Origin: Pezizomycotina sp. ARF18
Taxonomy: Eukaryota; Ascomycota
DNA: 64,000 nucleotides
NCBI GenBank assembly: GCA_002224055.1
Contig: AZLU01000156.1
Location: 34,840 to 98,839, forward strand
Reading direction: 5' to 3'
This document shows, piece after piece, positions 60,516 through 64,000 of this stretch. Position numbers and translations under genes: made by a program. The notes under the pieces are model-generated. The model did not search any database. It worked only from the letters and a program-made list of their open reading frames with translations, and was not told the DNA's origin. Positions within the stretch are counted from its first letter, which is position 1, and each line of letters begins with the position of its first letter.

Positions 60516-61496
60516 CTACGCAACGACCGCAAACCCGACGAGCACCGCGAGCATAGCAGACACAGCACACAAACCAAATTGACCCTATTCGCACCTAGGC
60601 TAACCGCCCCGCTATTCGCAGAGCTCGTCGTCTCGTGACCGTAGAACCAGTAACGTAGCCGTACCGCCCGTCAAAGTCGCGCTGCTAGTAATCGTCGCGT
60701 AGCCGTCGCACTCTCACTTCCACTCTCACTTCCACTACCAGTTCCACTTTCCGTTCCACCGGCGTACCAGCAGCAGTTCATTCCACTACGCTAGCACTAG
60801 AACTAGCATAACTCCCCGTAGCGCTCGGCGTCCACGTCGCTTTTTACTCGAACTATCACCCGTAACCCTCGCCTCGGGCCCCTGCAGTACGATATTCCTG
60901 ATGAGGTGCTGGTGCTCTTCCCATGTCGATGGTCGGGAGCGCAATGCTAATGGTCGGGACGGCGACGGTGATGAGGTTCGGAATGTGGAAGGAAACCTCC
61001 GACTTGGAGGGTCGGAAGCGTGACTTTCGATCGGAGAGTGTGACGACTTGCGCGACGGCGACGGTGGTGCGGGAGGATATGCCGCCTGGCAGACGGCGGT
61101 GGTGGGCAGCAGCCGGGGGTGTTGGACCAGGTTCCGCAGTTTTCGGTGTAGGCGCCTGTTGAGGCCGGAAGGCCGAAGAGTTAGAAAACGCATCCCAACA
61201 TTTCTTTTAACAATATGAGAGTAGGTATGAACGGAGAGGAAAGGAAGAAAAGAGAGGGGTATTTCACTTACAGCACCCAGAATCAGCGCACGGATTATAC
61301 ATCGGCGGGCACTGCTTATCCGCAACCTTGAAGACGCGTATGAAGTATCCCGGGTTGACGGAGATCATGTCCCTGCGCTCGAGGGGACATCGGGGCTTGA
61401 GCGCATCTCGGGGTGGATACCGCGGGATGAATGAGGCGGAGACGGAGGCGAGGGAGACAAAAGGAGGATGAGGAATTTAAACGAGAGTTTCGACAT
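60516..61496 (-). CDS. Cys-rich secreted GPI-anchored-type protein, frameshifted
   Basis: The ATG at 61496 begins a signal peptide (MSKLSFKFLILLL, continuing VSLASVSAS after one missing T in a T run near 61458). Exon 1 ends within the cysteine domain at 61272. A 116-bp intron follows (61271-61156, GTAAGT..CAACAG) and exon 2 continues in phase. The domain has paired cysteines spaced C-x6-C-x4-CC-x5-C-x8-CC-x5-C, for example YTENCGTWSNTPGCC. A long Ser/Thr/Val/Gly-rich stalk follows, including Glu-Ser-Gly repeats near 60725-60745, and a hydrophobic C-terminus (AVSAMLAVLVGFAVVA, stop 60518-60516) of the GPI-anchor type. Several frame changes lie in the stalk. The double-Cys pattern recalls the genes at 45 and 47 kb, with fewer cysteines. 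A wall or surface protein is likely, activity unknown. Confidence 0.68.
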
Positions 61497-62502
61497 TGTG
61501 AGTGATATTTTGTCGTAGCTGTTTTTGATAGTAACGGTTTTTTATGTCGTGTGATGTTTTTTTTGGTAGAAGGTGTCTTTGTATGACGTCTTTGATATTT
61601 TTTTGAGAAGAAATTGCTGGCAAAAAAATTAAATAATAATAACGGGGAAATGAATATTATTAAATAAAAATTACTTCGTGTATTCAATTAAGAGGTAGTT
61701 ACATGGGTATACTGAATAAAACAATCAACGTTCATCCGAAGAATACGGCGACGTCTATTTAATGGATAAAAGAAGGTCTGGGGGAAAGCAAGTTGCAGGG
61801 GAAAGCAAAAGGGAACCCCCAACGCAAACGATCAACTACGTAATTCCCCTCAATTGCCAACAAAAACCTCCAAACGTTCTTCAATTTTCCACGCGGGGAA
61901 GTATCCACCTAAAAGCCCCCAGCGAAATTGGAAAGCAGTTGCAATGTATCTCTAGCCTGCTATTCCATCTTGGGCTATAACCAAGGCTCTGCTAATGCAT
62001 CCATAGCGCTTTTTTCTTTGCCCAATCGCGCCCTCCTCCATTCTCTTCCGTATGCTCCAAAAGTGCACTGCGCGACTTCGACATTTAGGCAAAACGAACT
62101 AAATATATCTGCGGGAAAATATATCTGGAGTGGCGTCACCATGATCCCATCAGCCAGCAGCCACACCTTCAACCGCGCTTATTTGCCCACCAACTAAAGC
62201 CCAAAGCGTAATGGCCCCCCCGGGTATTTGATCTTCGGCGCCCGAACCCAAGCGCTCTTACCCCGAAGCTACCCGAAACAGCCGCCGAAGTCCTATACCG
62301 GACAGGGCGTCTATATAACGCTCAACCTCCTAATCCCTCCTCCACACCTCTCCCTCCCCTCCCATAGACACACCTCCTCGTCAAAGCCCCTTAACAACGC
62401 GCATCCCTCCATCCTCCCTTAGCATAAACCTCCTATCACCTCCACATCAATGTCGCATAACCTCTCACTCACTCACACGCCGCGTATACTTTCGCTATAC
62501 AC
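61497..62502. other. Intergenic region with a possible plus-strand promoter
   Basis: Upstream flank of the GPI-type gene, then GC-richer DNA. A TATATAA box at 62312-62318 is followed by 130 bases of CT/CA-rich sequence and an ATG at 62452, a layout like a fungal promoter and leader. The frame from that ATG runs 22 codons to a possible GTAAAT donor and then overlaps the minus-strand gene, so I do not call a gene. Confidence 0.35.
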
Positions 62503-63801
62503 CTATGCACGGAAAGTAAATACTTGCACGGCGCGGTATACCGGTTCGTTTAGAAAAAGAAACGCGTGAGGTTGTGATGTATGGTGGTAGGTTTTTAAGT
62601 GGGAACCGACGCGGTAGTAGATGTTATCGGAGTCCTCGGGAGGAAGGAGAGGTATATTTGGAGAGAGGTGAAGTAGGAGTGGACCGTGGAGGTTAGCGTC
62701 ATGCTGTTTTCGGGGATGCGAGGGATAAGGGTGAGAGGAGGGGAGGAGGGAGGGAAGATGATGTTTAGAAGGTCGATTAGGCGCTTCTTCACTGGATTCT
62801 GTAAAAGTATCAATGTTAGCCAATATTCACTTTACCCTATCACACTCTCGAGAAAAAGAAAAGAAAAAGAGAAAAAAGAAAAGAAACCACCTGGGTATAT
62901 ATATATATATATATTCTTACCCCTCTCTGCATCCTCCCCAACATCCCCCAGAAACGGCGGCACGATCCACGCAACCCTAAGACTCTCCGCATCAAACACT
63001 AACCCCTCTCCGCCACCGTCCGCCTACTATAAGATTCTTCAGCTCCGGATCTTAAACCGCCCCGATAGCGCACTTACTGCCCCCGCTCCTCGTCGCGAGT
63101 TTACCGTTAACGCTTTAACCTTCGATAGTTGCACTCTCTCGTCTGCGTCTCCGAGGACGGCGGGGATTAATTTCCCGTGGCGGTGTATTTTGAAGGGCGA
63201 CAACAGCACCAACAATAACTCTCCCAACTCCCTCAGCTTGTCGAAAACCGTACGTTAAGTTTGCAATGATTACACTCCCTCAAAAAGCCATCGTAATCCT
63301 CCCACGGCCCCCCTAACGACAACCCCACATCGCAAAAACCTCCACGCAAAACCCCAGCAAGCTTTCTATCATCAACGCTATTCTCCCACAAAGACCAATA
63401 ACGCCGCATTATTAAACCCCGCTCCTAACAGCTCTAATCAGCACTAGTTGGGTCGTGATAGTCCCAGCGTACGGGCGCGCATTTTAATTTCTTCGATCCT
63501 TTCGGTTTTCATACTTTAGGGAAGAGAGGAGTGTTTTGTGATGCTAGTGTTGTGGATGCTTTGTAGGGGGGGAGAGGCAATGCAGATGTGGAGGGTCGGA
63601 GGGGTTGCGTTGGGAGTCTTATGGAGCCGGTGGTATTGGAAGGGAGATGGGGAATGGGTATGGTACGGGGTGGCGGGGAGGGAGATGGAGGGTGCTTTGG
63701 GTGCGGCGGATTGTTATGTTGAAGCGCTTGGGTGGGGAGGTGTTAGCTTGTCTGTCTTGGATTTTGTTTTGATTTTGATTTGGGTGTGGCTGGGAGGACA
63801 T
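62503..63801 (-). CDS. Unrecognised conserved-looking protein, frameshifted
   Basis: The possible start at 63801 (MSSQPHPNQNQNKIQDRQ) is uncertain. Coding-looking blocks follow: RRYWSLWENSVDDRKLAGVL and GPWEDYDGFLRECNHCKLNV (63400-63260), GKLIPAVLGDADERVQLSKV then ALTVNSRRGAGAVSALSGRF (63180-63060), and ESLRVAWIVPPFLGDVGEDA (62985-62925). An intron of 122 bp (62920-62799, GTAAGA..GGCTAAC..TTTTACAG) is well formed. The last exon reads KRLIDLLNIIF and, after one frame change near 62640, DSDNIYYRVGSHLKTYHH to the stop at 62503. The blocks lie in different frames, as in the other genes here. I do not recognise the family. The intron and composition argue that it is a real gene. Confidence 0.48.
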
Positions 63802-64000
63802 TGTGGCGTGGCGTTGGATGTCGTGATAGATGTTTCGGTTGATGCGGTGTTTGTGAAGTTGATAAATTTATGGATCGTGGAGGTAAGTGACACCGTTGAC
63901 GGAGAATATAGGATCATGGTTTTTCATATAGAATAGCATTTCTTTTTGTTATACTTTTGGTTGGTTATAAAGTTGCTTTTTGAGGATTGCTTACGATGGT
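63802..64000. other. Right edge, no gene assigned
   Basis: The region from 63540 is G/T-rich on the plus strand and so CT-rich on the minus strand. This suits the leader and N-terminal Pro/Ser-rich part of the minus-strand gene, but no exon beyond 63801 can be supported. Confidence 0.4.

Noticed and set aside
1-64000. CRISPR array, bacterial operons or insertion sequences
   Set aside because: The window is fungal, and no regular spaced repeats or transposase genes were found.

Overview
The window looks like nuclear DNA of a filamentous ascomycete (Pezizomycotina). The reasons are short introns (about 65-120 bp, GT..AG, CTAA or TACTAAC branch sites), CT-rich leaders, fungal housekeeping genes (a PMC1-type Ca2+ ATPase, MAK21/NOC1, NUP84, SMT3, CMC4) and long AT-rich gene-poor blocks between gene islands. 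The species cannot be named from the sequence.

Layout. 1-3342 (-): most of a Ca2+ pump gene, its 3' end cut by the window edge. 3343-15635: about 12 kb with no recognisable gene, only microsatellites, homopolymers and one promoter-like CT-rich stretch near 8.4-8.9 kb. 15636-33646: the main gene island, with MAK21 (-), NUP84 (-), SMT3 (-), CMC4 (+), a conserved fungal coiled-coil protein (+) and a mitochondrial-type HotDog thioesterase (-). 34704-36357 (-): a P-loop NTPase resembling the NTPase of Crinkler-type effectors. 36.6-41 kb: a dispersed repeat and two unrecognised genes. 41-60.5 kb: AT-rich, gene-poor sequence that holds three secreted protein genes (45.1-45.7, 47.0-47.5 and 52.0-52.7 kb, all -). 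The first two are paralogues with the same cysteine spacing and GPI-anchor-like tails. 60.5-61.5 kb (-): another Cys-rich, GPI-anchored-type protein. 62.5-63.8 kb (-): an unrecognised gene with a good intron.

The strongest global signal is technical. Conserved genes are broken again and again by single-base deletions, mostly in short homopolymers (at least seven in the ATPase, several in MAK21, NUP84, the thioesterase and the NTPase), while catalytic motifs and splice sites stay intact. This fits consensus indel error in an unpolished assembly better than pseudogene decay. Gene models here are therefore spans with internal frameshifts. Only SMT3 and CMC4 read cleanly from end to end.

Biologically, the island supplies basic functions: calcium storage, 60S ribosome assembly, nuclear pore, sumoylation, mitochondrial import and biogenesis, and acyl-CoA hydrolysis. 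The AT-rich part carries the accessory content: secreted Cys-rich surface proteins, the NTPase, and lineage-specific genes and repeats. This is the two-compartment layout known from many fungi with effector genes. No clearly new multi-gene system is visible. The paralogous Cys-rich pair and the Crinkler-like NTPase are the best candidates for follow-up.
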